A stretch of 64,000 bases of DNA from Paragonimus westermani (lineage: Eukaryota > Platyhelminthes > Trematoda > Plagiorchiida > Troglotrematidae): positions 297,107 through 361,106 of the forward strand of contig QNGE01000139.1 in assembly GCA_008508345.1 (NCBI GenBank), written 5' to 3'. Positions 50,731 to 62,620 of this stretch are shown here, piece after piece (the first letter of the stretch is position 1; every line of letters starts with the position of its first letter). A program made the position numbers and the translations under genes. Under the pieces are notes generated by a model. That model had not been told where the DNA came from, did not search any database, and saw only the letters and a program-made list of their open reading frames with translations.

Positions 50731-53700
50731 AGTACAATAACCTGTCCCCACCTTAACGATCTACCTTCCTTCACGATTTGTCCATCTTCCCCTTACCACA
50801 AATTTTGCGTCCAAAGATCTTACATGATTGGTCCAAAAACAGACACTTCTACCTCTTCTCCCAAAGGGAAGTGGTGTAGAGTGGGGACGACTGCGCTGTT
50901 CACACCGATTAGGTTCAGTGCAGCCGGGCTTGCACAAAGCCGGATTCGTTGCCCAAACTAGTCATCTCGACAGTAAATATTTTCACACCAAAGCGTGTTT
51001 GTGTCAGCTGAATAACTCCGAAATAGTTTACAATCATCCCAATGTGCACCAACCCGTACAACTAAGAAAATGAAAATGCCAGAGAAACACAAAAGCCTTT
51101 TATCGCGACGGACTTGAGCAGAGAAGTCAGGAACGGTTTTTGCAATATGTATCTTTCCAGTACATTTCGCTACATCTCACCAGACACACTGCAGTCTGTG
51201 AGTTCATATGGCAAAATTCAGTAGACATTAGGAAGCTAAACAAAAAATCAACAACCACACAAACACGCACGCACACATTAATACATATCAAATACCAGAG
51301 CAATCTGGTACTGATGAACACGTCTTTATGTACGCAGAGGATTTGTTACCATTGGTTGATTCCTACTGCCTTTGTAAACCGGAGGAGCCTCCGACATTTT
51401 GTTATGTAACCTAGTCGAATGGTTTTTCCCAGATTGGAATGGGGTTGACAGGCCAACTAGCGCCGGGCGATCGATGACGCCGGTTAGTTGTATGTTGCCA
51501 AATTCCGACCTGAATCCCACATGATAGTATTCATGAACGTTCTGTGTACCAAAGATGAAATGTACTTGTTGAGAGGATTATGGAAGTGCCACTCCATTCA
51601 GCTTGTGTAAATGACCTTGCACTCGCTTTAGAATTCATAAGTGGTGCCAGATTTGGCCGTGAACGGTAATGATGATGTCAGTGGTGTTGGGATCCACACA
51701 ACGCTCGCTCTTCAAATGGCGCAGAGCTTCGAATGCAGGCACTAGAAATTTACTTGAAGCATTGTGAGGGTAGGTTAGCTTTTTGGGTCGGGCCCTCTAT
51801 GCATAATCCTGTTGGTAAAATAATATAGTGAGATTAGAAACTGAAAGGTTTGTATAACAGATGTACAAAATTCATCTAGTGTCACTTTCGTCTCAAGTTG
51901 TCAGCGTGAAGTCCCTGTCTATTTTATCACGCATCCTTAAATATCCTCCGAAATTGAGTGATTTTTATTGTTAATGCATCATCGCACTTTCCTTATAATG
52001 GGACAAACCAGTAATGGCAAGCAATTGGAAACTATTAAACAAACTGTTCAGTGGAACGGTTGGTATGTTGTTACATCATGGCTGTTATGACATTTGATAG
52101 CGCTGATCAAAGATCGTTGGAGCCGAGAGTGAGCAAGGTGACTTTTCAAAATATCCACTGTGTGTTTGTCCATATGGTTTTCGTGTGGCTTTTTCAAGCA
52201 GTGAGATGTGTTCAGTTAGCTATGCCAAATTTTCTGCTCATGACGCAGATGGCTAAGGTAATTAGAGGAAGTAGTGGTCATATCGATGACATTTATAAAC
52301 GACTATAACAGTACCTAGCCTGGACAGCGTTCAATTATCACTGTATGTTGCTGTGAGATTGAGTAATAGTCTGAGGACCATTTGCCAACACAAACAAAGT
52401 CATCAAAATACCGAGGAGGAGGATCAAGCTGCTTGTATCTCACAGCATATTATTTTGCCTTCTTGACGAACTAGATAAAGAGGACTCAGTGTTGCTATGG
52501 TCATAAAACCTCAGGATATGCATGCGTTGCTGACCGAGTTAGATTTGAGCAAAACCGCAAATGTTTATTGAACACGTAGAAAAGTAACCTACAGCTTACG
52601 GGGAATGTAATTTCCACTGCGGCTAAATCTCAACCTGCAAATCACTTATCTAACTGCCCCCCTCAACGTATTTGATCTGAAAGGCTTACCAAGATGCCCA
52701 AGAGCCAGACACACAGTACACTGTAAAAATTCTCACTAAAGAACAATATGTTATTTCCAGCTTGTATCGCTTAACTCGTTGCCTGATGCACATGATCGTA
52801 GATTGAAATACCAAACGCTGATGCATTGTTTTCTCTATGCCGCTCTGAAAACATGATTCGTTGAGCAGTCAGGAATTATAGGGGAAATGGCTGAAAGGAA
52901 CAAAGAATGGACGAAGTGAGAAACTCCAACCTGTGACACACAAATTCACTGATGAAATGGAAAAAAACACACGGACCGACAGCAAAAAACATGACAGACA
53001 AAAGAGAACACCGCCTTGAAAGCATGATTGCAAGTGCAGTTAGTGGACAATCCACGATGGATTACCATTGTAAGGTATCGTCGAGAACGAAAGAGACCAT
53101 CCATAAGGGCATATTGTTGAACGTGTTTATGCAGACCCATATAGACTTAGTGCACCGTTTGGTACATTGATGAATGCGATTCGGCTTGTCTTGTTGGTCT
53201 TGGTCTGATTTTGCTCAGGTTACTTTTGAAGACCAAACTTTTCAGGTTTGTTGTCTGAAAGTTTATCTCTGTTCAAGAATAACCCGTATTTGACCTAGTT
53301 GGATTCATATGAATAATACAAAAACAACGTAACCACTTTAGGACGGTTTTTCTCGTACTAAGTCCAGCTAAAGCATTTAGAATTAACGGTACCAAACGTT
53401 GAACAAACTGAAAGCGGTTGGCATGAGGCTGACGTTGACCTTGAAGCTGCGATAATTCCCTGGTCATGTTCATAGTTTTATAACAAACAATGATATTCTC
53501 TGCTCTGTGGTCTATACTATCCGAATAAATTTTAATGCGGACAAGCGCCAACTCGGAGCAAGTACGAAAAAGGTTTAACCGAAATTGAAGGTGAGATCGA
53601 ATACGTTTCTTTGCCTCAGTTCGAAATTTCCGATTAGTTTCATCAATGTAAATATCAGCAAAACTGGGGGTAGTTTGGTCAACACAATAGGAGTTAGAGC

Positions 53701-54297
53701 TGATGGGCTTGAAATAGTCTAAACTGTGGCCAGAAATCCTCAGCTGTTCCATATAATGTTCAGGCCACTATGAAGAGAGCCTGTCCGACTAGTTTATCTT
53801 GAGTTTTTGATGAACGACTCCAGCATACCATTCCATTCGAATATCAAAGTTTGATAGAGCTTCATTTCTGGTGTAATATACTCCATCTCCAGTTGAACAA
53901 CCTGCTTCCTGTAGTATGAAATAAATTCCATGTGGGCCTCGTTGTGGACCAACTTATTTTCACAATATACTTATGGAATGCGATAAATCAGTTATCCACA
54001 CATCAGTCATATTGTATTAGGTATGATAATAATCATGTACTCTTGACTCCACATTTCTGACAAAACTTTCTGTTGGAAACGGTCTCAGCGTACTAACTAA
54101 AACAACGTTTACGATTTGTTCACAGTTCTGAACAGGGAAATAAAATCCTTTTTCAGTGCACAGTGAGAGTACATCATACGAACTTGAGAAGGGAAGAGTT
54201 TACTTCAATTCTTCTGGACGTTTTGCAGCCTGTGATAAATTCTGGCACAAAACAGTACGATGCTTCGTTTCAGAAGAGCTTGAATGAACAGTCCACG
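50731..54297. other. No identifiable genes
   Basis: Unassigned frames at 50828-51073 plus, 51326-51520 minus, 52051-52308 plus and 53273-53752 minus (159 codons) show no domain. A CGGAGGAGCCTCCG palindrome lies near 51380. A short AC-rich run lies at about 51255-51280. Confidence 0.4.
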
Positions 54298-54370
54298 GAA
54301 TACAAAGATGGTGATCAATTGTGAGTGGTGTTCAGTTTATATGAAACCAAAAATCCCCTACTATCCACCA
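54298..54370 (+). repeat. Hammerhead-family repeat fragment, copy R3
   Basis: GGTGATCAATTGTGAGTGG and the following ATATGAAACC...CCCCTACT stretch match the part of R1/R2 that follows the ribozyme. Only this piece is present, with no core and no tRNA-like boxes. Confidence 0.6.
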
Positions 54371-56290
54371 GAAATTACTGGTACTGCTATTTTCAACCAC
54401 CACATATAATAGCTATTCAACGTGGTTCTGCTTTACAAAACCCTTCTGTCGAAAAGACATCCCACGCATTCCAGCAAAAACACAAAAACCACCTTGTCTG
54501 GTTGTTTACCGCTTACCTCAGATAACTTTCACCCGTATTGGTTGGTCTGCATGAAGCTTCAGAGAGCTGGAGGAACTCTAGTTACATTGCTATCGTCCAA
54601 GGACTGAAAGGCTAACTGAGTGATTCGGATTGAAAATGTACGTTCAGCTATGCTAACACATCAAATCTCTTTTTCGGTACAGACCAGTGGTCGCGGTTAA
54701 GTTTACGCCAAATAGGATCCAAACATCAAATACTCACTCCTTGTCAAAGGGGTATATAGATGCCATGATACATGTTACTAGTCGGAAAATCGTCTGTTTG
54801 CCGGCCTAGTCCCATAATCAGGAAAGAGGACCAAACCGTCACACTCCAGTAAGTCTAATACTCAAGGAATTAAATCTGCGGATCGTCCGCTTATTTATCA
54901 CCCGGTTGCTTATCAGGAATAGCGGAGAGACGGCGGTCAGCCACCAGTGCATGTGGTGAACGACAGATTCTTTGAACGCACGTTGAAACGAATTACCAGT
55001 TAGCTGCCTCCATTTACCAAAAAAGAGCTATAACTATATAAAAACATTTTTAGAATTGGTCGCAAGCTCTGAATGGATCTCAAGTTTTTAAATGAAACAT
55101 AACCGAGCCTCTCGACTTCACTGCAAATCACAAATGTACGAAGACCAATGCACAGTCACACTTACTCTGGGAATCGTTGAAGGGATTTTCCAACTGACAG
55201 TGTTTGCTAATAGGGGCTGGTTTCCAACGTTGGCGTCTCGCCTCCCTTATTTAAAAATGAAGAGAAATTAATATACGTCGAACGTGGTAGAAGTGCCGTT
55301 ACGTCACTTCTACAGAAATGAAATCCCAATACCCTGGTTACCTTCTGTTACCGTCCTGCGTGTACTGTATGACTGTAACTAAAATCCACTAGAGATACAA
55401 CGCTGGAACTTCATATACCAAGTGTACAACTTTTATCATTTCCTCCGACTTGCCTGAACTTTATTTGAAATGAGTGACTACCAGTTATACTCCAAAACCA
55501 TGGACGGCGGACTGCTCCTTCAACTAGGCTTCTTTTCTGCTTGCTGAGGTCAGTGGTTAACCGAAAACATCTTGATACAAAAAGATAAATTTGACATTTG
55601 ATTTTTCACAAGTAACATAAAATGGAGGTCAGCAATCCGAACTAGCCACCTCATTATTCAGAAGCGTCATGGTGGATAAACTACGAGTATATTTGAATGT
55701 GTTGTTAAGGTACTCTGAATACGCACACCTGTTTGGTATCAACAGTAACACCACAGTTTAACCTTATAGTTGGTAAGGTCATTTAGTCAACTGTAAAATT
55801 GTAGCAAGTAATTTCCGAAGGTTCGTGTACAACGCGTAGGTCATGGATTTTCGATGTCTTTTGTAATATGTTAGAGTTAAAATTAACTCAACTCTCGAGT
55901 TTCAACAATTCACCTCAATACCTTTGATTCCTTGTCCGTAATGGAGAGCAGAACCTAATGCAGGTGCGTATACCAATAAAACTTTTAATTCACAAAATCA
56001 TCGAAGTTTCACTGAACCTCATGATGAAATACCTGCGTAGGCACTGAGTTGTATTTTGCACTTATCCTCAGGAAATTGAAAAATGGCTAGAAGATAGGGT
56101 ACATTCAGTATACAGAACTCGGGGCAGTCGGCCTGTCATTTTATCACCTGTGGAAGTAAGCAACAAGTAGGCGGACATACGTGCAACATTAGTGTGGACA
56201 ATTTGCAAACGTTACAGTAACAGCATTCTCTGTACAGCTGTTGGTTCAACAAGACATTCAGCAATATCATCAATATTTCGCGATTGTCAG
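54371..56290. other. No identifiable genes
   Basis: Short frames only (54325-54525 and 54422-54607 plus). Nothing further seen. Confidence 0.4.
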
Positions 56291-56457
56291 AGCTCGTCAT
56301 TGGTGCACATCCTTCCCACTGCCAGGACTAAAACTCAGTCCACACGTTCATGAGGTAACCATGCTGAAAACAGTGCTACTGACCTCATATTAGGTACAAC
56401 TTAACAGTCATAAGTGAACGCTCAGTCACATTCGTCTATGGGTAATGTCCATAACGT
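56291..56457 (-). repeat. tRNA-like head of the hammerhead family, copy R4 (inverted part)
   Basis: On the minus strand this matches the tRNA-like head of R1/R2: GGTCAGTAGCACTG for the A-box area, then ACCTCATGAACGTGTGG. It ends at TGACGAGCT, the 5' half of a hammerhead core. Both boxes are more diverged than in R1/R2. Confidence 0.6.
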
Positions 56458-56570
56458 TTGAGTATAGTGCTTTCTTCCGAGAGAGGCCGACTGAAACATC
56501 TGCGGGGACACGACAGCTGCGGTCAATTTTAAGTGATGTTCAACCCATATCAACTAAATCCCTTACTATT
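56458..56570 (+). repeat. Post-ribozyme part of the hammerhead family, copy R4 (forward part)
   Basis: Starting at TTGAGTATAGTGC, the plus strand carries the sequence that normally follows the ribozyme: CCGAGAGAGGCCG, CGACAGCTGCGGTCAA, AAGTGATGTTCAAC. It abuts the minus-strand head at 56457, so the two halves of one unit are joined in opposite orientation. Confidence 0.6.
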
Positions 56571-58052
56571 TACGGGCAATCGAAATTTATTTAAATCTAT
56601 TATGCCAATCATTTAACTCTAAAATACGATTCACAAGGTGAAGTTGCATTTTGTTTGTTACATGTCTTGTCTTCTAAGTGGTTCTCTGGAGCGTAGCGTA
56701 CAGCGGTGAACGGAACAATTATGTGTCACTAAAACAAACGAAAGATTTTATCCATAGCTTGGTGAAACTACATACGTACATGGGACATTGTAAATCAGGA
56801 ACTTTCACTCTTTTGTGGTTTATTCATACGTGATGACTATCCAAAGCGCAGGCAATACAACTATTGTAACTGACGAATTAATCATGAGGCCAAAGACACT
56901 AAAAGAAACACTCCTTTCACCTTTTATCCCCACTCAAAGATGATGCCAACATGAGTATCATTATTGGGAAAGGTCAGTTCGCCTTTAAACATGTGTACTT
57001 TGCTGTGTAGTGTACAAATAATTCTTGCTTTCGCTCTTCTGGTGCTCTTTATCTCACTGATAGACTGGCCGCCGCTACTGTTTCATTCAGTGCCTGCTGT
57101 TTCGTTATTCATGTAACGCAAACTGCTTAGACAGTATAAGACTTTTGTTACTTGAGCGCATTAAGAGCATGTTCTCAACTGGGGCCTGATGAAACCGCAC
57201 ACGTATGCAATTAAGAAATGAACACCAGATACAGCTGATCTATTTTTAAAAGAGGCACGAAAATCAGGTTTTGCTCTCGTTAACTTTTATTCCTAACGCT
57301 GTTTGAAATTCCGTCGACTACATCAGTGACTTCATACTGGGCGACACTGACCTGTCCTGTGTATGCACCATGTCAAGTTGGCTTATGAGTAGTGCATCGT
57401 TTTTCAGGTTGCACTATGAGCAATGGTTACTTTGTTAACTAAAACCAATAACTTGGGACTCAGGAATTCCGCACCAGTCAACTTCCATGCCACTCATCAT
57501 TAATAAATCAGCAACTGATACACATTCGATCCATACCAGTCACCAGGTTATCGTCTCTAAATCTGTTCTTACAAATTAACGAGTTCTTGGGGTTTTATCC
57601 AACTATCTTAAAGTTCGTATTCTAGCCATCTCTGAAACACTCATCGTTCCCCTCAGGCGACAGTGAAGTGGTCCAAACCGTTCAATGATGACCTGAGGGT
57701 GCACAGCTTACCCATCCCTAATGCCCGTAGATAATTCGACAAACATGTTAAACTCCCCTATTCCTATTTCTGCACAACCATTTTGGCGTGGTTGTATCAA
57801 ATTTTACCCCTGTTAAACTCGTTAAGTGACACATTTAAGTCTCTAACCCGTTTCATTCTCTGCCTAGCAGCACAGGTTTGTGTAATCATTTTTCAGTTAG
57901 CTCGCTAATGACTTGTTGTAAACACACTTTTTTATTATGTTGGTTTCCTTTTTTAGTAGTTATTGATAAAACCATTTGTAAGATTATGGTTCCATTGTGA
58001 ATGAATCACCACAGTCTATTCTATATTCTTTCATGCATGGAGGTTCAGATAG
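56571..58052. other. No identifiable genes
   Basis: No frame above 60 codons with any domain. Nothing supportable seen. Confidence 0.45.
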
Positions 58053-58066
58053 AATAACATTTTGGC
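58053..58066. repeat. Target-site duplication, left copy
   Basis: AATAACATTTTGGC occurs here and again, exactly, at 58282-58295, immediately flanking the hairpin element. Confidence 0.8.
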
Positions 58067-58281
58067 TTACTGGTGGGTAGTCGGGGATTTGGTTTATTTT
58101 CAAGTTGACCATCACTCACATTTGATCGCAGCGTTCGCATTCAGATAGACTTTGCAGCCAGCCTCTTTCGAANTAATGAGAGCGAAACTCGAGTCTAGTG
58201 CTTCTTTTCGAAAGAGGCTGGCTGCAAAGTCTATCTGAATGCGAACGCTGCGATCAAATGTGAGTGATGGTCAACTTGAAA
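58067..58281 (+). mobile_element. Hammerhead hairpin element, copy R5
   Basis: A leader of about 28 bp (TTACTGGTGGGTAGTCGG...) precedes a perfect inverted repeat. The left arm at 58095-58172 equals the reverse complement of the right arm at 58207-58284 over 78 bp; the last three bases overlap the duplication. Between the arms lies the 3' half of a hammerhead core, and an undetermined base at 58173 replaces the 5' half. The flanking 14-bp direct repeats indicate insertion as a unit. The perfect arms mean either a young insertion or copy-back. Confidence 0.8.
58174..58206 (+). ncRNA. Hammerhead ribozyme, 3' half
   Basis: Loop TAATG, stem II strand AGAGC (58179-58183), GAAA (58184-58187), palindromic stem III CTCGAG (58188-58193), the cleavage dinucleotide TC (58194-58195), then stem I strand TAGTGCTT (58196-58203). 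All catalytic positions on this side are intact. The CTGATGA half is lost at the N. Stem I would be continuous with the long arms. Confidence 0.75.
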
Positions 58282-58295
58282 ATAACATTTTGGCG
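58282..58295. repeat. Target-site duplication, right copy
   Basis: Exact second copy of AATAACATTTTGGC, directly after the right arm of the hairpin. Confidence 0.8.
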
Positions 58296-59521
58296 CTGTA
58301 ACACAGCTTGATGCTCGACTTTACGGCCATTATCGGTTGACTGATTGATGTACACCCAATTTCTTTCAGGAGCGCATATGATACAGGCGCTTTACACCAG
58401 TGGTTTGGTAGTGTACGGACTGTGCTGGCTTAGTTAGCACACACCAGTACACAACTTATCAACTTTAGCTCATACTCCCATGGAACGTTTAGAAACAAAG
58501 GAGATCAGTTTTCGCATGATAATGCACATGCACGTTCGCTTGACGAACACTAGAATAAGTCAACAGAACAATACAAACAGAGTATGAATGTGATAAACGA
58601 CAGATAAATGCTAACAAACCAGTAACATAATGGTAGCCAGTTAGCGGTTGGAGCACTGGCCTGCTTCATTGCCAGAACATCGAGAACTAAGTACCGGACT
58701 TTGTGACAGATAATTTGTTTGGAGATCTTTGATATGTATCACATCAATTTCTTTGTACAATATCCTGAGGCAGATAAAAAGCTACAACAGTACACACCGG
58801 TTTTAAGTGTTGTGTGATCACTTGCGAATTCATTTGGATCAGGCTGACCTTTGAATTTGTTCCCTAAATAGCACTTAAGATAAACTGAATTGAAGGCGAG
58901 TTGTACGAAGACAAACAAATATTGATCTGCTGTCAGAAATCTACTGTAACTCGATTAAATGCACTTCCAACTCACTCACTATGGGTCTAAGTAGAATTGC
59001 GGATGGTGAAATCTTCTCCCCTAATCAGATTAATAAAAACCGTAGTTTGTAAAGAATTGTAGATGCCGTGATTTTCAGTGGTGTGCTCGCAACAGGCTCG
59101 AATTTTTCACCGGATTCGTCTTTGTGCTGTCTTCAACGTTTGACTGTCCTGTGTCGTCATGCATTTCCGTATATTGCTGCTGAGGCAACCTGCTTGTAAA
59201 AGCACTCTTCCAGCAAGCCGGGCCGATTGCTTATATCACCAGGTCACCAAAGTTTTGACGGAACTACTGTCGCCTTTTGTTTCCGGGTGCTCATTATCAC
59301 GTCTGCAATCCATCCCCGTTTTGTCTAGGCTTGCGTTTACCAGTAACTGATAACGGACAATCCCGGTGGCACAAAGGAAACCTCGTCTTTACTGAACATT
59401 TCCCAACTTGTAGTTGACATCTGGAAAACTTTCATACATGTTTATAGGAACTAAAATTATCCGGCTAGACCTACTGAACCGAAATTCATCTCGTTATTGA
59501 CTGATCAATGAACGTGAACGG
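58296..59521. other. No identifiable genes; one tRNA-like relic
   Basis: Apart from the tRNA-like patch at 58625-58700 nothing is assignable. The frame at 59159-59350 has no domain. Confidence 0.45.
58625..58700 (+). repeat. Degenerate tRNA-like SINE head
   Basis: GTTAGCGGTTGGAGCAC resembles a D arm with an A box. CTGGC and GCCAG pair as an anticodon stem around a 10-nt loop. The expected B box is decayed (ATCGAGAACTAAG). Not a functional tRNA gene. Confidence 0.35.
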
Positions 59522-59659
59522 TTACTGATGAGTAGTCGGGGATTTGGTTTGTTTTCAAGTTGAACATCACCCACATTTGATTGAAGCTTTTGCATTCAGA
59601 TAGACTTTCCGGCCAGCCTCTTTCGAAAAGAAGCACTACTGATGAGCTCTAATGAGAGA
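59522..59659 (+). mobile_element. Hammerhead hairpin element, truncated copy R6
   Basis: Same leader (TTACTGATGAGTAGTCGG) and left arm as R5, with small differences, continuing through the stem I strand into the ribozyme core and stopping within stem II. GAACGTGA occurs at 59510-59517 and again at 59660-59667, a possible 8-bp target-site duplication. The right arm is absent. Confidence 0.7.
59631..59659 (+). ncRNA. Hammerhead ribozyme, 5' half
   Basis: Stem I strand AAGCACTA (59631-59638), CTGATGA (59639-59645), stem II GCTCT (59646-59650), loop AATG, return strand AGAG (59655-59658). The GAAA box is missing, because the sequence passes into flanking DNA. AAGCACTA is exactly complementary to TAGTGCTT in R5, which confirms the stem I pairing of the intact ancestor. 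Confidence 0.7.
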
Positions 59660-59699
59660 GAACGTGAGTGATGTTTGCAGCTCTAAATGACGTCAGATA

Positions 59700-60470
59700 G
59701 GTCTGCCTGCATTGGATTTATTTGTGCAATGACATTTTGAGTAAATCAAAATTTATCGAAAAAACGTCGTTTTCACCTTTAAGATGCGCAGACGACCGTT
59801 ATCACGGCTTAGCACGCATATCCACCTTTGGTTGCTATGCTCAATTACACGATCACTTGACCTAACTTGTCAAAATTGTAGAGAGATCATTTGTTCTGGG
59901 CAAACATCGTCCGAAAAACAACGTGCCCCCACATTGCTAATGAGGCATGGCAACCACCAGGCGTTGTCGTCCCCATGGTCTATCTTCTGGCCGCACGGCC
60001 GTCGTCTTGTGCAAACAGCAGACTGGAGCGTAAACATAAGAGCACAGCCTCACCACGGCGGGCGCTACGTGGTCTTGCTGTTAGTGGGTGGGGTTGACGC
60101 AATTCGTCCTAGCCCCACCCACACGCGTGGTGTAGAGGTGATCGCGTTCGTTGTGGCGAGATAGGGTAGACGAACCAACCACACAGTGCACGTGTCGTGT
60201 CGAGTGTGTCGCATTTGGCCTCACCAATCATGCTGTCGCAAGACACGACAATTTCGATTATCAGACCAGAATTAGACGGTAAATATGACTGGTCCCTCTT
60301 CAGCTTTGGAAGTGTAATTACAGGAGGTCTGAACATCCGCCTGAGGTCAAAGTCCACGTGATACATTAGTTGTTTACGACTGGACGAATCTTGTGTACAG
60401 TGTATTGAATTACGTAGTAAGTTTGACATCGGCATTGGAATGGACCTGAACAACTAAACCCCGCACTTAT
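59700..60470. other. CpG-enriched patch with a GC hairpin
   Basis: From about 59770 to 60290 CG dinucleotides are clearly denser than in the surroundings (about 38 counted by eye in roughly 500 bp). GTGGGTGGGG (60084-60093) pairs exactly with CCCCACCCAC (60113-60122) across 19 nt. Frames of 126 (plus) and 114 (minus) codons here have no domain and probably reflect GC content. It could be an unmethylated promoter-like patch or part of a younger repeat, perhaps linked to the Gypsy relic that follows. Confidence 0.35.
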
Positions 60471-60989
60471 TTAATTTTAAGCAGGCCACTTAAGGAGAGG
60501 CAGATTATCCATAGCAGTTAACAAAAGCAAAAATTAGTGGAGAAGGTTTAGTAAACGGCATGGAAAGAAGACCCTCGTGAACACTTTTTAACCACCAACA
60601 AATTACTCACTGTTCTCGTCCCTTTCTTAATCGTTTGCACAAAATGCAGAGTTCACTTTCGTCTTAATAGGAAAGGCGGTAGAGCCCGGACCTGTTCATG
60701 TTACTGGCTCCACTAACGCCTATCAAGGGCTCGGAGATGCACAGATGACGGAACGACACATTCATCTAGCCGGCTGTGTTGTATTGCAAAACGGTCCAAC
60801 TGTATCCACTCACTATCCTTTATAACCAAGTATGAACCATCTAGCCAAATTGCCTATTTATAAAATATAATCTGCACCCAACCCTTACTCTCAGAATCCT
60901 AAATCGCAGTGTCTACTTGACTACGTCGGACTTTGTTTGAGTGTTTTACCCACACACCAACCTTAGTATTTTTCAATCGGTCGTCATTT
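60471..60989. other. No identifiable genes
   Basis: If the Gypsy relic began further upstream, its RT core would lie here, but I could not recognise it. Confidence 0.4.
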
Positions 60990-62620
60990 GGCAGCAGAAT
61001 GCAGGGTCACGATCAGGGTTCTTTTGCGCAGAGCAAGCTGAATGTTACTGTCTGAATAAACAAGGAAACGAGCCTTGCTGACAATGAATATCCATTTTTC
61101 TACAGCCAATCCGAACCACGATAACAAATGGTGACCTCACCAACACGGTCGTATAACGTTATAACAACCATATTTGTGCTCAGTCCACTAACTATTATGC
61201 ATAAATTTCTGATTATCTCCGTTTTGAAACGTGAGTGAGTAGCAGTCCCTCATTGGTATTCTTACTCATTATAATCAGTTTACCAAACAAGTATTAATTG
61301 CTCCGGCAACTTCACATAGTTCTCTCAGGAAAGACATTCAGGGACATCGGACATCAAAGAAACAGATAGCATATGACAGAAAAAAACGGGAGAATGGTAA
61401 ATCTAGCTTAGTAATAGCGATCCAACTAAATCCATATGTATACGCCGTGCTGACTCGTCGTGAGGTGTCGGTTCTGTACCGAGTCGCAGGATGGAATACT
61501 CCACTGGAAAGCCAAATGAGTTTGCTTCTCATAGCCGGGCACTGGCTGAAAAGAACCGCGCGCATTTAGACAGTTAAGCTTTGGTAGTAGTCTTTAAAGT
61601 TAAAGATTTCACCAGTGTTTTTGGGAAAGAACCTCTGGCACATATACAGACCATAAGCCTCTGGTTTCTCTCCACGAAGAAATCAAAGAAACAATTCAGG
61701 AGGCATCACTGCGTGTACAACGCTAGCCACATCTCCTGTCTGTTTACAATCACATAATTTCTTATATTTCGGGTACGGAGAACTACGTTGTGGATGCTAT
61801 CAGTCGAGTGTCACTGAGTGAGGACCCAAGACATTCACGTTGGTTTGCCTAGCCAAGTCACCCGATGTAGCACTTGAACAAGCATCTTGTATCCAGTAGT
61901 GCGACCGGTGGAAAAGCATGACAGAATGTCTTATATTCCAAGGTTAAATATTTTTTTATCGGAGCTGGTCAGCAAGTAGCGATGATCGACTTGTGTCACA
62001 TTTCAATCTCCTTGTGTAACTTGGCCTGGAAGGAGGTTGTTTGTTTTGGGATTCAACGACCATCATTCCGCCACCGTTTTGAATACATATCCTAATGAGT
62101 TACACGATGGTCACCTAGGTGCCACTTATGTGGGAGTCTTAATCGGAAATCACTGATAGTGGCGAAAGCTCGACCAGGACCCGTGGCTGCAAAACGTGCT
62201 AAATTGTCCAAAAGACCGTTTGTTCCACTTAGTCTCCGGGAGTGGCCGGATAAACCTTGGGAACGTGTGCATATAGACTACTTCGGCCTAGACGGCAGAT
62301 GTGTTTACTAGTTATCTACGTTTAATCAAAGTGGACTAAATTTTATCAAGTGATCAATGCTTCTCGGTCAGAGAAAGCACATGGAGTTCAGCTGCATTAA
62401 ATGTTTGTTTAGGTGGATTTCTTAGTCGTTGTTTTGTGTGCCACATGATGTGATTACCGTTAAAAGGCAGTTCTATCTAGACCTTTTGTCTACAGTGATC
62501 TTCGGATGGTAAAACTTTGTTTAACAGATGTGCTACATACAGTGGTAGATGTTATTGGCACGGTACTGGTCGCCGGAACGCCCCCTACAGCATTAGTGAA
62601 AGGGCCAGTTGCGTGCAGAC
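60990..62620 (+). pseudogene. Ty3/Gypsy LTR retrotransposon pol relic (RT tail, RNase H, integrase)
   Basis: Decayed plus-strand traces follow the Ty3/Gypsy pol order. The end of the RT reads YCLNKQGNEPC at about 61040, then YNQFTK at about 61270. RNase H reads GVGSVPSRRM, KPNEFASHSRALAEKN and, after a frameshift, TDHKPLVSLHEE (about 61450-61680). The tether reads ISYISGTENYVVDAISRVSLSE (about 61760-61820). The integrase zinc finger has HDGHLGATYVG at about 62105, and the integrase core reads LREWPDKPWERVHIDYFGL at about 62235, then KWTKFYQVINASRSEKAHGV. A later trace (GTPPTALVKGP, about 62575) matches the end of the core. Stops and frameshifts throughout. I found no LTRs. Confidence 0.8.

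Noticed and set aside
51240..51290. AC-rich stretch as a microsatellite
   Set aside because: Too short and irregular to count as a tandem repeat array.
53273..53752. 159-codon minus-strand frame
   Set aside because: No recognisable domain; could be chance openness.
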